NCBI GenBank assembly: GCA_037349315.1
Contig: JBAIAC010000059.1
Coordinates: forward strand, 13,734,501-13,798,500
Origin: Chelydra serpentina
Lineage: Eukaryota > Chordata > Testudines > Chelydridae
Reading direction: 5' to 3'
DNA length: 64,000 bases
Below, in pieces: positions 30,631 through 43,630 of this stretch. The notes beneath the pieces were generated by a model. It saw only the letters and a program-made list of their open reading frames with translations. It did no database searches and was not told the DNA's origin. The position numbers were made by a program, and so were the translations under genes. Numbering within the stretch: position 1 is the first letter of the stretch; each line of letters begins with the position of its first letter.

Positions 30631-32069
30631 AGGGTGATCCCCTCAATCAGGACAGGCTAAGCACAGTTCTGCTGCCCCCTTTACTCATACAACAAACAAC
30701 AACAACAACATTTAATTACCCCTGCATTCAATACTAAAGTGATTTGTAATTCACCACCAGCGAAAATTGATCACTTGGGAAACACATCCCTGTCTGTTGG
30801 ATACCTAGGCAGAGTGGGTGTGTTCATGTAAATACAGTCTGGTCCTGAAGCCTTTCCCCTCACCCCCAGCTCATCACTAGCTGTTAGGGGAGAGCTCATT
30901 CAGACCTTGCTTACGAATCATTATTTGAAATTGTAAGGTTGGCCAACATCACCGAAACAAATGCACTGACATTGTCATAAACAACAGCTGAGTGAGGAAG
31001 CTAGTTTTTCTTCATACTTTTCAAATCTATTATGCTTTTTGAGGTACATGTATTTAAAAGCATATATGGTATATGATAAAAGTGTGTATTAATGTTTCAA
31101 TTTCAATTTAAATTTCCAACCGACTAAATTGGCAACACTGCATGTAACTAGTTCACCACTGAGGAAGGGGGGTCATGGTGAAATCCAGAGGAGAGAAGAG
31201 GGGAGTGTCCATCCCACCCCCACAGGGGTGTAGGGAAATTCCTGACTTTTATGCCTTACATAGGGCTGAATTTAACTGGCAAGTTTTGCACTGCTGCAGC
31301 CAGCCACTTCAAATACACTGATCCAAACTCCTAGCATAGACACACTGCACTGGTGTAAAAAGAGACTTGTGCTAGTTACGCTTACCCTAAGTTTGAAACA
31401 ATGGTGCAGTTACCCCAGAGCAAAAAAAGATCTTTACTTCTTGGAATGCTTATTAGATGGGTCTGAGGATACATGATATTTTTCCAGTGGCCTCCCACTC
31501 TTAATTACTATAAAAAGACAAACAACAGAAATGTAATTGACCCTGGAGCTCACAGTAAGAACTGTATTGCTTCTGCCATGTTTTTAAATTTGAATGAACC
31601 TGATACTTAAAGGACTGAACAACTTTAAGCAATAGTTAAGACTGAAGAGAGTTTATAAGCAACCCACAGACTTGAAACTGGAATGTATTTTTAAAAATGG
31701 GATCCCTCCATTATACTATACCAGTTTAGTATTATGGAAGTTTTTTTTAAATAAGGGTGAGGGTAGATGTTGACACCATACACAAGTATATCTGCAAACC
31801 GAAAAAATAGACCAACCAACCGAGCATACTTTTCCTCATGCAAGCTTATTGTTATGTACAAATCTACTTCCTGGATCCATGTTTACTTGACAAATAAAAG
31901 TTTCATTCCAAGTCTGATCACATGTATATTTTACTTCTGTGTTTTAAACTGATAGCCAGTATCATTCAAGATACATTTAACAAAACACTGATACTGTTCG
32001 ATGTACTATAAAATGTTCCACTCAAACTACCAAATAAGAAAACTACAGTGCTTGAAACAAATTAAGGTT
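30631..32069. other. No recognisable gene or repeat
   Basis: AT-rich DNA with a short (CAA)n near 30690. Confidence 0.4.
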
Positions 32070-34495
32070 AAACAAACAAAATAAGTCACCAGGTTCAGAT
32101 GGTATACACCTAAACTACCTTAAGAATGAAGTAACTCAACTGCTAGAAAAAATATGCACACAGTCTTTAAAAATGGCTACTGGAGATGACTGGAGGGTAG
32201 CAAATCTTGTACACCTATATTTTTAAAAGGCTTTAGGTATGATCTCAGGAATTACAGACCAGTAATGTACTAAGCAAACTAACTGAAAAAAAGAGTTTAA
32301 AATAGAGTAACAATTTACATAAGAGGGGAAAATTTGAACTACCTTACTAGGCTCTAAATTAACTGTCAGCTCAAGAAGAGAGTATGGTCATCATTTAAGA
32401 CAGCTCAATGAAGACCGAGGCTCAATGTGAAGCTGCTGTCAAAAAGAGTAGATTAAATGTTAAGATGGATAAAGAATGGAATGGAGAATAATAAAGAAAT
32501 TATAACAGCATTATATAAATCAGGAGTTTGCCCTCATCTGAAATACTGTGTTCAGATGAGATGGTCATCCCCATCTCAAAAAGGGTTTTGCAGAATTAGA
32601 AGAGGGTCAAGAGACCAACGACAACAATGAGTAGGAGGCATGGAAAAACCCTCGTCAAGAGAGACTGAAAAGATCAAGATTGTGTACTTTAGAGAGTTGA
32701 CATTACTAAAGTATACAGAATAATGAATGGCATTGAGAAGATTGTTTGGGAACTTCTATTCTCCTGTCTCAAAAATACAAGACTACAGGGACATTGAATG
32801 AAACTGAAAGCTAGCAAACGCAAATCTGATCAAAGGAAATACTTTCCCACACAATGCATAATTAGACTCATTTGTCAGAGGATATATTTGTGACACTACA
32901 GCCATTCATCCTGGGGGTATGATATGATTATGACATAATTATGGTGCATTTTTTTAAGATGGGTCATGTGAGGTGTCATTGGAAAAGTTATTATTTGCTG
33001 AATATGATTATCCTATTTGTGTGCATGTAGCATTTTTGTATCTGAAGTTATGAATGCTGACTATGTATCAGTATTTCAAATGTGATTACACCTGGGTGAC
33101 ATCCACAAGGCCAAATGTTTCCAGTCTAGACAGCTGGTTGTGAAGGGCCTATTCAGGGCAATGGGACATTAGGAAAAACAATAGGCCTTAGGAGAAGCTT
33201 ATCCCCCACCTGGTGAGCCTTTCTGCGAACGCTCTAGACAGCCTGAAAGTAATGGCTGCTATGACTCAGCAAGGGCATGTGACCAGATCACATGACACTT
33301 GACCCCATTTTGATACCTGTATTTTTCCACAAACTGAGTGGGAATTGTTTTTGGAACAAAACAATTCCCAACATATGTTAAATCTATACAAGGTGGGGTG
33401 TGACATCATCTAGGGGCATCACTCCCCACACAAGAGAACTCCTGGAAACACCTAAGGAAAGAACACCAAACTGGGAGAAGTGCTGGTCGCAGGCTGAAAG
33501 GATTTCTAGCCTGTGTATGGAAACCTAGTGGACTGCTTGTATCATCAGCCAGGATGAGAAATTGCATATTCATATCTAATCTTTCTAGTATTTTAGGCTT
33601 AGTTTGCAGTTTTGTTTATTTACTAGGTAATCTGCTTTGATCGGATTGCTATCACTTATAATCACTTAAAATCTATCTTTTGGTAGTTAATAAACTTGTT
33701 TTTTGCTTTATCTAAACCAGTGTGACTTTAACTGACGTGTCTGGGGAAAATCTCAGCTTGGTTAACAACACACTTGTTGCATATTCCTCCACATTGAGGG
33801 AGAGGTGAACTAATTATAAGCTTACATTGTACAGATCCCTGTGCAGTGCAAGACGGTATAATTTGGGGTTTATACTCTAGTGGGGGGTGCGTGCCTGGGA
33901 AGCTGGGGGTTATCTTGACTGTAGCCTCCCTATTGTTGGTTCATGCAGTGGCTGGTCGGTGCCTGCATGTAACTGCAGCTGTGTGTGTCCCTGCCTATGT
34001 GAATGCTGATGGGAGCGTAAGACCGGGAGCGATCTACAGCTTGTCACAGCAGCACAGTGTGAGAAGGAGCCCAGGCTGGTGAGTCAGAGGGCTCAGTGGT
34101 ACCCCAGTTCCAGGTGGCTCCTTGGGGGGACCCCATCACAATATTTGAAGCCCAGAACTCATCAAGATTCAAAGAGAATTGGACATTTGTGTGGACATAA
34201 AGAAAATGCAGAAGCTATCACAGAAAATATTAAAAACCAAAAAGAAGCTTCATGGTATATAAATTCTCATGCTTCAGGGCCCAAGATCTATAACAACAAG
34301 TAGGAGTTAGGAGGAGACTCACTCGAGAAGCAGATTATTCCACATCTGCCTGTTGTGGTGCTCACTTGTCCCTTCCTCAGAGACATCTCATGTTAGTTAC
34401 TGTTGGAGACGGGATACTAGACTAAATGAATTAAGTGTCTGATTCAGAATGGCAATGGCAATTTCCATATTCCTGCTAAACTGATTCTCTACTTC
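32070..34495 (+). mobile_element. CR1 LINE relic with an LTR inside
   Basis: Old CR1: plus strand encodes KSPGSDGIHLNYLKNEV and MATGDDWRVANL near 32085-32215, which are reverse-transcriptase blocks. The C-terminal 'ctgaaatactgtgttcag' block follows at about 32540, and the 3' end continues after the LTR at 34141 to about 34490 with 'ggatactagactaaatgaa'. Many stops and small deletions. The LTR splits it at 32889-34140. Confidence 0.75.
32889..34140 (+). mobile_element. Solo LTR inside CR1
   Basis: Begins TGTGACACTACAG, ends GGACCCCATCACA. A perfect 5-bp duplication ATATT (32884-32888 and 34141-34145) flanks it. It is 1252 bp and non-coding. A 'ttaataaacttg' poly(A) region lies near 33690 and a 'ggtaccccagttccagg' block near the end. 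It is related to the LTRs at 35849 and 48298, which share 'taataaactt' and the end 'tcaca'. No viral genes remain. Confidence 0.88.
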
Positions 34496-34499
34496 AGAA

Positions 34500-35289
34500 A
34501 AATAATCTTGTTTAAAAGGCATAGTATCTGATGTAGCTACAAATCAAACTCTCTTGACTTTATAAAATCCATTTTATTTGAAACCCATCCCAATCTTGGG
34601 AATAAAAAAGTATACAGTTTTACTAAGTGGATCCTGTCTGTTAAAGTGATTGCCTTTATCATAAAACCTATTTAAAGAAAGTTCACTTTCACAAATGGCA
34701 GGCATGGTATTATTAATTCCAGTCGTAGAGTATCTCAAACAAAGGCATTAAATGATCCAATCCTGAAAACCATTACCTATGTAGGTGGTCTTTACATGCG
34801 TAAAGGTTTGCATAATCAGTCCTTAGAGTTTTAAATCCTGCTGTGACTGCTTCACTGCAGATTTCTTAGATGATGTTCTTCTGTACTATTAATGGGATGA
34901 AAAGTACATAGGCAAATGGTAAGGACAAAAACATTTTTGCCATTAATAAACATAGGTAAACCCATTTTCCTTGCAATCTTTAACTGCTCACTCAAGTGGA
35001 AAAATGACAAATCATGCAATACTGATACACAGAGGTCCATTGGTGGCTCATTACTCTATGTCAGCAACTCCTTCCAGGCCTGAGAAACTCACTTCACCTA
35101 ACACATCGCTGTCATAGTATTAATCTATAAAGTGTATCTTTTAAGGTATTACATGAAAGCTGGTAATACACTGGTCATTAATATCATTGCAAAATGTATG
35201 TATTAATACTATAAAAGGAATTGTTGACACTTACTGGTCTTATGCTTTAAAACCTGTAACCAAACAAATGAAAGCCAGGTTTTCTTCCA
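34500..35289. other. No recognisable feature
   Basis: Unassigned AT-rich DNA. Confidence 0.4.
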
Positions 35290-35400
35290 TACAAGAGGGA
35301 AAGCAGTTATTGTCCTCATTTTACAGATGGAAACTTGAGTCAGAGAGGTGAATGTCAGGTTGTGAACAGGATTTGATGACACAATGTTAATACACCTGCA
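35290..35400 (+). repeat. MIR-like ancient SINE fragment
   Basis: 'cctcattttacagatggaaa' followed by 'gtcagagaggtgaatg' matches the conserved part of MIR/CORE-type amniote SINEs. It is short and old. Confidence 0.5.
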
Positions 35401-35653
35401 CCTGGTTTATGGAGGAGCTTAGAGCATTGACAGCACCAAAGAAGCCAAATCTTTATTGACATACCTTAATTAACTTGACAGCTCACATAAGTTAATGGCA
35501 GAGCAAGCTATGACTAACAACTTAACCTCACTGTTTTTGCTTTCAGGTAAGCATAATGTCAACAGCAGAGGAGAAACAGCCTCTAAATGAAGAGAGGGTA
35601 TGGAGGGAAGAAAAGGGAGAAGACATGGATGAGGGCAGTACATGACTATAGTA
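35401..35653. other. No recognisable feature
   Basis: Short unassigned stretch. Confidence 0.35.
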
Positions 35654-35810
35654 CAGGCATCGGCAACCTTCGGCACGCGACTCGCCAGGTTAAGCCCCCT
35701 GGCAGACCGGGCCAGTTTGTTTACTTGCCGCGTCCGCCGGTTCAGCCGATCGCAGCTCCCACTGGCTGCGGTTAGCCACTCCCAGCCAATGGGGGCTTTG
35801 GGAAGGATTC
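35654..35810 (+). mobile_element. hAT-type element fragment
   Basis: Starts 'caggcatcggcaacct' and 'cggcacgcgactcgccagg', close to the common 'caggggtcggcaacc' hAT end of reptile genomes, and keeps CpGs. The right end is missing; it stops before the LTR at 35849. Confidence 0.6.
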
Positions 35811-35848
35811 CATTCTCTTACATGCAGGCAGTTAATAGGATTATTCAT

Positions 35849-36812
35849 TGTGATGGTATATACACTATTACGGTCACCACTTTTACAAGAATATGATAAA
35901 TTTTGTACAACATGTGCCTTGTGAGGTATCCTTTGAAATGTCATAATCTGCTGAACATTATTGCCCTGGTAAAATGTGTATCAGTATTGATTGTAAAGTT
36001 ACAAGATTCTACTGTATAACATTGTTATAAAATGCTCCAAGATTAAGTAAAGCAGGCCCAAACAAGTTTTTCACAGACAAAGATTCACTGGCACTCCAGC
36101 AAGGTGTTAAAGAGCTATCACAGGCTTAAGCAGCCATTCTCCAGCAATGGGAAGCTGTAAACAATACATTTACATTTCATCGTAGAGATGGTTCAACCCT
36201 CACATCCACAACAGACTACTTGTTGCCTGCACCCCATCTGGGGGTAACCCTCAAAGAGGCGAAAATGGTATAAACATGAGAGACAATGGCCTCCACTTCA
36301 CCTCTCTCTTCTTTCTTCTCTGCTCATGACATCAACTCCTCTCAAAAAACTGAAGGGGGAGGGGTCCCAGGCTGAAAGGAGATCCAGCCTCTGAAATTTA
36401 CCACAGTGTATGGTGAGACAAAACCTTTTGCTTAGCTTGTTAAGTTAGGTATTAGCTTGCGTTTTACCCTTTGATTTTCTTCTGTAACCAATCTTGACTT
36501 TAATGTATCACCACTTGTAATAATTTAAAATCTGTCTTTCTGTAGTTAATAAACTTATCTTATTGCTTTATCTTAACCAGCGAGTTTGGATTAAAGTGTA
36601 GAGAAAACTCCATTTGTCGCCCTGTTTTTAATTCATAAGTGACTGGTCAGAGTGCTCACGTGTTTAGTTGGGAGTGAATCTGCATGCTAAAGGCTGTGTG
36701 AGCAGGCCAGGAATGGATGTTCTGACAACAAAGCAGTGTAAAAGACACACCAGGATAGAGAATTAAGAGCAGTATGTTCAACAGTCCAGATTGTTCCCTG
36801 GGGAATGTCACA
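35849..36812 (+). mobile_element. Solo LTR, same family as 32889
   Basis: Begins TGTGATGGTATATACAC and ends GGGGAATGTCACA. A 'gttaataaacttatcttatt' poly(A) region lies near 36545. The flanks (ttcat and tatat) do not give a clean duplication, so it is older or slightly misplaced. Confidence 0.65.
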
Positions 36813-39800
36813 TATATGTGTATGAGTCTCCAGTATGGAAGGAGGTTCAACAACAGCTGAGTTAACAGTCTTATACTTCTTGCGGAGATGCAGTTTCATT
36901 TGAGAGTTCAAAGAAAACCTGCCATACTGGTTTCAACTTATTTGATAGTAATTTACATATTTACAATTGCAGCTTTCAAATGTCAGTACCTTCAGACGTC
37001 CAAATCTGCATTTTTGGCATTTAAGAACCCCCAATACTTATTTTAGGCGTGTAAGTGCTCATTTCAGCATTCAAAAAGCAGGGTTTGGTTGCTAAAAATG
37101 TGCCCAAGTTTGAAAAGATAGGACTACAGACTTCAGCAGAATTTGGACAGGCACAGAATGAATACAGGCAAACGAATCATAAGCTTCATACCATTTTTAT
37201 TCAATATATTTGGTGGGCCCCAGAACAGGAGTCCCATTGTGGAGGCACTGTAAAAATATGGTATCACATCACTGTTGCCTCTCCTCAAAGAATTTTTAAT
37301 TATTCATTTTTTAAAATCTGAAATAAATGATCTGAACTAAAAAACATGTTTTACTCTTTGTGTTTGGGAAACATAACACCCAACACCCTTGTAAATACAA
37401 GAAGCACAGCTTGAAATTGGACAGATCTGCTTTATCCTATATGAGGACTATATATACTGGACAGATATACATACTGATTATTCAAGATTAAGGTTACCGA
37501 TACCTGAACTACCAGAAAGTACCTATGTCTTTGCTTTCACACACTGCAATATTAACTAATGCCGTCTTTAATATCTCAAGACAACCTAAGACTACATTAA
37601 GTTTCCAAACTGTACTTTGTTTACTGTACATACATTCCTGCCCCTCTAAATGCATTTAATTATAAATAATATGTACACGATATGGTTGTAATTTGGGAAG
37701 GTTGAAGTCTATTTTTGACCTCCAAGAAAACCTGAAGGGCAATCTTCTCAAGTGAGACCATTATTCTTACATAATATCTTATTACTTTTAGAAGCCAGTG
37801 TTTTGTGTTAAGGACCTTGATAAGAGCTACATCATCAGACTTGTACATGTTGAAGACAGTTATAACATGATCTCATATATAATTTATTTTAAATTATGCT
37901 GTAATGTATAGTATATCTGGACTGTTATGGAAGAGGTTTACTGTTTTAAGATCAAAATTACTCATTCTGCTTTTAAATTTTAACATTTAAATGTTGTATT
38001 AGGAAACCTCTTAGAACAGGAGTAATGGAAAAGATAACGCTTACAAATAAACTCAAAGTCAATGCAGTGATAATGAGAGTGCTTTCAAAATAATCTTTCC
38101 TTATTAAGACTTTCTAAACAGAGCTGGCTGACATTCAATTAACATCCCTTCTACAAACAATCTGAAATATTCTTGATAAAATATTTTTAGTATTGCCACT
38201 GTTTGGCTCAGGCATATAAGAACAGATTGAAGGTCATTTTGAGGATGAAGAAAATAAATCTCAGATAAAAGGAAAGTTAATAAATTAATCTCTAGAAAGA
38301 CAAAGTATTATAAGAACTCCTATATTTAAAGTTGTGTGTATGTCTTTGTTTACAGTAATCTGAACCTATTATAATCTGAACATTAAAACCAATGGACCAA
38401 AATCATCCACAGTGTAAATCCACTGAAGTCAATAAAATTTACCCCAAGGATGGACTTGGCCTATCAGGAGTTTTTTGGTTGTTTGGGGTTTTTTTTTCCC
38501 TCTCTCTGTTTTCTTTTACTTTCAAGACTATAAAACGGCATACATAATTTTGACTAAATTCCTCATCTCACTTTTTCTGAGGAAATTTTTCTTTTGCTTA
38601 ATTAAACAGGCATGTTGCTGCATTTATGATGCTTAAATGTGTTCCATGTTCTTATTCTTAGAACTTTAAATGACATAATCAAACATTCTAATTTAATAGA
38701 TAGAACTGATCATGAGAAAACAATGGTTTTGCACACAAATGGAAATTGAGTTAAATCTATCTTATTTACCAAAATATGAAAAATTTCAGACCCCATCCCG
38801 AAAAGCCTTTACTATTGTTTAAACCATTGCATTATGTGCTGCTTTAAGAACTGAATTTATAATTATTTCTGGTGCATTCTTTGTCATATTTCTTTGAGCT
38901 GAGAGAAAAGAATACACCAATTAATTGCCCAAGTAATGCTTTGGTATCTTTTTAAATTCTATTATAATAAAATAGTTTGTGTTTTATAAGATAAGTCACG
39001 CCTTTAAATGGATTACAAATCAATCTTGTAATTAATAAATAATTAGCAACATAAAACATATTTTGTCACATATATTTAACTATAGGCATACTACTAAACA
39101 TTTTTTTGGAATGTAAATAGTCTAGAGCAGCAAAACCAAGAGATATTCCTGGAAACCAAAAAGTTATAATCTTCCCAAAGTACTACTGTAAGAAAAAAAT
39201 GTTTCAATGATATGAGGAATTACTCTAATCTGAAATAATATATTGTCTTTTTTTTAAAAGACACAATAAATAACAAGACTTAAATATAGTCAGAAGCATC
39301 CTCTCAAGCATAAGGACTCAATGATTCATACTCACAGCAATTGAAAAATCTCATGTCATCTCACATGAATTAAATAAGTAAGCTGTATAAGATGTTCTGA
39401 AAAAGCCAGTAGTAGAAAGGAAAGGACACATGCACAAATATGGAGAATACTATGTTTGATAAATTATAACAAATAACTAAACTAATTCCCTGGCAGCATT
39501 TATAACTTCATTGAGCTTTGTACCTGAGCTTCAGATCACAGGATGAATTCAATTATTACATAAGGCATTTGAATTTTTTCTGTCTCCCTTCCCCAATTAC
39601 TTTTACAAAACAATATCTACTTTAATATTTACACACTTTCACAAAAGGAAATAGCAAAAATATTAATTCTAAAAGGACAACAGAATCAACCTCACAGCAA
39701 ACTCCACAATGACAAATCCCAAGTCTAACCTTCTCTAAAAACTTTAACAAGCTTGGAATATAACTGCTGAAAGAAGCCAGCAGCGTCAACAGTACATGCC

Positions 39801-40454
39801 AAAAATATCCTTCGCGAGTTGTTCTAATTGCTCAAGATAAGAAAACAATTTTCAAAAGAGATATTCTCATAACAAAACACACTTATAAAAACACAACATT
39901 AAATAAACAGCTTACATTTAAAGGTATAAGTAAGTCCTAGTAACTCAATTAAAAGCTTTGACAGAGTATTAATACAGGGCAGTATAAAAATTTTCTTGTA
40001 GTTTTGAATAGCAGGTTTCTCAGAAATCTACTAAAATATAGAATACACCAAATTTGATAGTGTGGCTCAGCAAACAACTTCCAGCTGTCCAAAAAGACAA
40101 AACAAATAAAGATGTGGAGACAAAATACCTACCTATAACTATTTACTTGTAACAGTATCTGCTGTTTAGAAGCAACTACTGCAACCATCAGCTTCAGTCA
40201 GTCATTGACCACTCACACTGTCAGCAAACCACAAGCACACACTAATAAGTATTTGGCAGTGAAGCACAGTCATTAAAAGGACAAAGCTCAATTTCTCTCT
40301 CTCTCTTTTTTTTTAACTGCTCAAAATTTTTCAGTTTTTGGGTTAAGGATTGAAGTCTACTTGCAGATTAAGACAGAACTGCTGATTTCTCTGAATTTCT
40401 ATCACTGGAAAAAAGCATCCACCTTTCACACTACTGTTTTTTCCCTCTTCAATC
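36813..40454. other. Long repeat-poor AT-rich stretch
   Basis: About 3.6 kb of AT-rich DNA without recognisable repeats or long ORFs. It is the least transposon-filled part of the window, and stretches such as 38930-39080 could be conserved non-coding sequence. That is a guess without alignments. Confidence 0.4.
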
Positions 40455-40672
40455 GTGTCTACATACAAAAATTGCACCAATTTAACTAAATTGGTTTCTA
40501 AACTGATTTAAATTGGTGCAACCCTAAATCAGTTTAAGAAGGGGCTGTAGAGATTGAGCTTGTTACCAAAGTAAGTTACATTGATATGAGCCATTACATT
40601 GGTTTAAGAGTGTCCACCCGAGAGGGTGGCACCACTGAAACTAAATCTATTTAGAAACTTAATTTCCCAATT
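40455..40672. mobile_element. Degenerate MITE
   Basis: 'gtgtctacatacaaaaatt' and 'gcaccaatttaactaaattg' with internal 'ggtttaagagtgtccacc' resemble a reptile MITE with GTCTACAC-type ends and repeated 'ttgcaccggtttaa' blocks. The ends are decayed. Confidence 0.55.
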
Positions 40673-40720
40673 TTACTGAAATTAGTGGCATTAACTTTAT
40701 ATTTGGAGATATGCCTCTTT

Positions 40721-40903
40721 CATAGAACTGGAAGGACCTTGAAAGGTCATTGAGTCCAGTCCCCTGCCTTCACTAGCAGGATCAAGTACTGTCCCCTGAC
40801 AGATTTTTTTGCCCCAGATACCGAAATGGCCCCCTCAAAGACTGAACTCACAACCCTGGGTTTAGCAGGCCAATGCTCAAACCACTGAGCTATACCTCCC
40901 CCC
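40721..40903 (-). mobile_element. CryI-type tRNA-derived SINE
   Basis: The minus strand reads 'ggtatagctcagtggtttga' then 'gcattggcctgctaaaccc', a tRNA-like head with an A-box, and 'gttgtgagttcagtc' as B-box. This is followed by the SINE body ending in 'aaggtccttccagttctatg' at the left. CryI SINEs are tRNA-Lys-derived and confined to cryptodiran turtles, so this supports the host assignment. It is about 183 bp and depends on a LINE partner for movement. Confidence 0.8.
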
Positions 40904-41298
40904 TTTGTGTATGTAAAATGGTAAACCAACTTCATGTAAACTTGACATATCTTATTTCAAATCATGTTTCAAATGCATCCAGCTCCTCACACAGTCAATG
41001 AGATGTCTGCTTGTATGAAAAAAAAAAAAAAAAAAAGTAGTGCCAAGCTGTTCAGTTTTTAAAAGTTTCCTGATAATTTCTCAAGAGTAAAAGAATGTTT
41101 TAATTTTTTTAAGTCAGGTATTTTAATTTTATGTAAAGTGTATTCAACTTAATGAAAGTAAATGCAATAGACGGTAACTAAACAAATGCCACCTTGCACT
41201 AGTTGACCTGGAAATCCTGGCAAACATTTTTCTTGCTTTTTCTGCTCACTCAGTGAGAACAGGAAAAAGTTAATTTCTCATACTTATAAAGTATATAG

Positions 41299-41339
<41 letters not shown>

Positions 41340-41384
41340 TAGAAGTGATTCTGTAATTCCTAACTTACCTGATGGGGGAGCTGT
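40904..41384. repeat. Unassigned stretch with poly(A) and (TA)n(CA)n
   Basis: An A run at 41018-41036 and a (TA)n(CA)n microsatellite at about 41291-41336 lie in otherwise unassigned DNA. Confidence 0.7.
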
Positions 41385-41455
41385 AAGGATTTAGGTTAGT
41401 AACGTGCTTTGAAAATATAAAGCCCTATATAAATACTAAGTGTTGTTATCAAAAC
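41385..41455 (+). repeat. Old LINE 3'-end fragment
   Basis: 'cgtgctttgaaaatataaag' and 'ccctatataaatactaagtg' match the conserved 'gcgctttgagat...gcgctatataa' 3' end of old CR1/L3-type LINEs. Confidence 0.5.
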
Positions 41456-42478
41456 CTACCAGCATGTATCATGTTCTTACTGTAGTGAGAAGCAATAGGC
41501 CACACTGTAAAACAAATTTTTTTAATGACATTACATCTAATTGCAGGAGCTTACAAGGTAAAACCTCATCAACTGTGGGCACCACGTTCCTCTAGCATTT
41601 TGTATTTTGAGTTGGAATCATAACATCATAATTTATTTTCTGCTTTGACATCATAATGGTATGATAGTCCAGTAAAAAACATGTCAAGTTATTTTTCCTA
41701 AGGACATATTCAGATTAGGAAACAACTAGACAGATAAAAACAAGCTTTATAGCTAGGTCAGAAACAAGTTGCACCACTTCAGATGCGCATTTCTGACCAA
41801 TATACTTCTACATAAAATGAAATACTGAGAGTCACAGGAAACATTATGCATGGTTTCTAAACCATGAAAACATCAAGTACTTTATTTACATTTGTATTTA
41901 ATGAACCTCGTGCTCTGGATGTATATACTAATATTATAAAAAGTAAAACAAATGTCCATAAGGTCATAAACTCTCCCAAAACTACGAACACATTATGGGC
42001 TGTGGTAAAACTACCAAGAATCCTGTCCATTTCACACAGGTGATGTTTTGGAAGCTCTGGAGAGGGAAGAAGTGATTAAGCTCTTTCTTGAAGCTAGAGA
42101 AGATACAACTTCATACTTATTAGTCTCTGTAGCTGGTATTGGATAAAGGTGGAGCCATAGGAATAGTAACTTAATAGACATCCAAGAAACGTCCCCACAA
42201 CCACCCAAGTGATTCTGCTAGGTATTGCTTCTTTTCATGAATATCCCTACTTGATGTAGGCTGCCTCCTCCACATACTACTATGGACACTGTGCCGGCCA
42301 GTCCCTTTTCTTTCCAGTTTCTCTGAATTCCCTTTATTGACAGTATTCACTCTCCTTCAACGTCTCTCATTCTCTTACTCTCTGACACCCTATCAACATT
42401 GTGATCTCCACTCTATCAACCTCTTTAATTTCTCTGCTACTCTCAACCCTATCCTTCCATCCCTGACATCTAGTATTT
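41456..42478. other. No recognisable feature
   Basis: Unassigned AT-rich DNA. Confidence 0.4.
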
Positions 42479-42740
42479 TAGAAACTTAGGAATTGTCCTA
42501 CTTGATCAGACCAAAGGTCCATCTAGTCTAGCAGGCTCTCTGCAACAACAGCCAGTTCTAGATGCTGCAGAAGGAAGTATAAAAAACCCTGAAGTGGGAA
42601 AATATTTAACCGGTCTACTGAGAAAATTTCTTCTTAACTCCCTTAGTTAGAGATTGGTTTATGTCTTCGTGAAAAAGTTGATATCCCTTCTAAAACTCCT
42701 GTGTTTCATTTATTTCCCTATCTTTAAAAATCCTTACTAC
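42479..42740 (-). mobile_element. CR1-related 3' end, minus strand
   Basis: 'ttgatcagaccaaaggtcca' and 'tctagtctagcaggctctct' are the reverse complement of a CR1 3' terminal region. The 3' end faces left. Degenerate further right. Confidence 0.7.
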
Positions 42741-43630
42741 CATAATTCTGGACGTTCTCATTATCAAAGTAACTACCCTTATTTTTTTTTAATCATGCTT
42801 TCAAAGGGGAAAGGGTTGAGAAGCACCCTACAATACTGCCTGAAAATTATAATTACACAAAATGCTAGAGCCCTCATTAAAAGTGTACTTGGGATCCTTA
42901 CTTTTTTCTCAAGAGAAAAGCTGTCCCAGAGATTCATAAACCGAGTTCAGACTTAGATAATGGAAAACCTACACAGCTCTTGTATTACACTTCAAAGAAA
43001 ATTACCAGATAAGCAAGGCCTATTTGAAAAGGAAACAGTGTGTCTGGTTATATTAACTTTATCAGAAATTCCAACAGAAACCAATGGATTGACGTATAAT
43101 ATTTCACACGAAAGAATGTAGGGAATCAAAACCATAGCATTTGAGTGCACAATATGCAACCCACATAACTAGGTGATGCTCTAAAATGGAAAAAAATACA
43201 AGTATTAGGCTTATACTGCAAATGCAGAACATAAGTGTTAAAACTGAGAATAGACTAATATTTTCAGCTTCAGCAACATAAACTGAATAAAGAGCAAAGC
43301 ACTTTCTCACATATATTGAAATTCCAATAACTGAATGCGTTTTGTCATTTCCAAGAACATTAAAAATTGTTATTTTGAAGTTTATACAATAGACTGAAGA
43401 TTAGTTAACATTCTCTATAACCTCAGAATATTGAGAAAAGTACAAGTGGTAATTTCATTTGGTTTTACAGCAGTTGTTCCCACTGTGATAGTTGGAATGA
43501 GTTGAAGTTTCCATTATAAACTATTGTCTTTAGGGGATTCTAACACATAAGTAAAAATTTACTCTAGCATTAAACTTACCAAAACAATCACTCAGCTGAG
43601 AAGTCCTCTCTTTTTTCTAATAAAAAAAAT
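42741..43630. other. No recognisable feature
   Basis: Unassigned AT-rich DNA. Confidence 0.4.

Noticed and set aside
40860..40903. A tRNA gene
   Set aside because: A-box and B-box belong to a CryI SINE head joined to a SINE body; the tRNA fold is not maintained.
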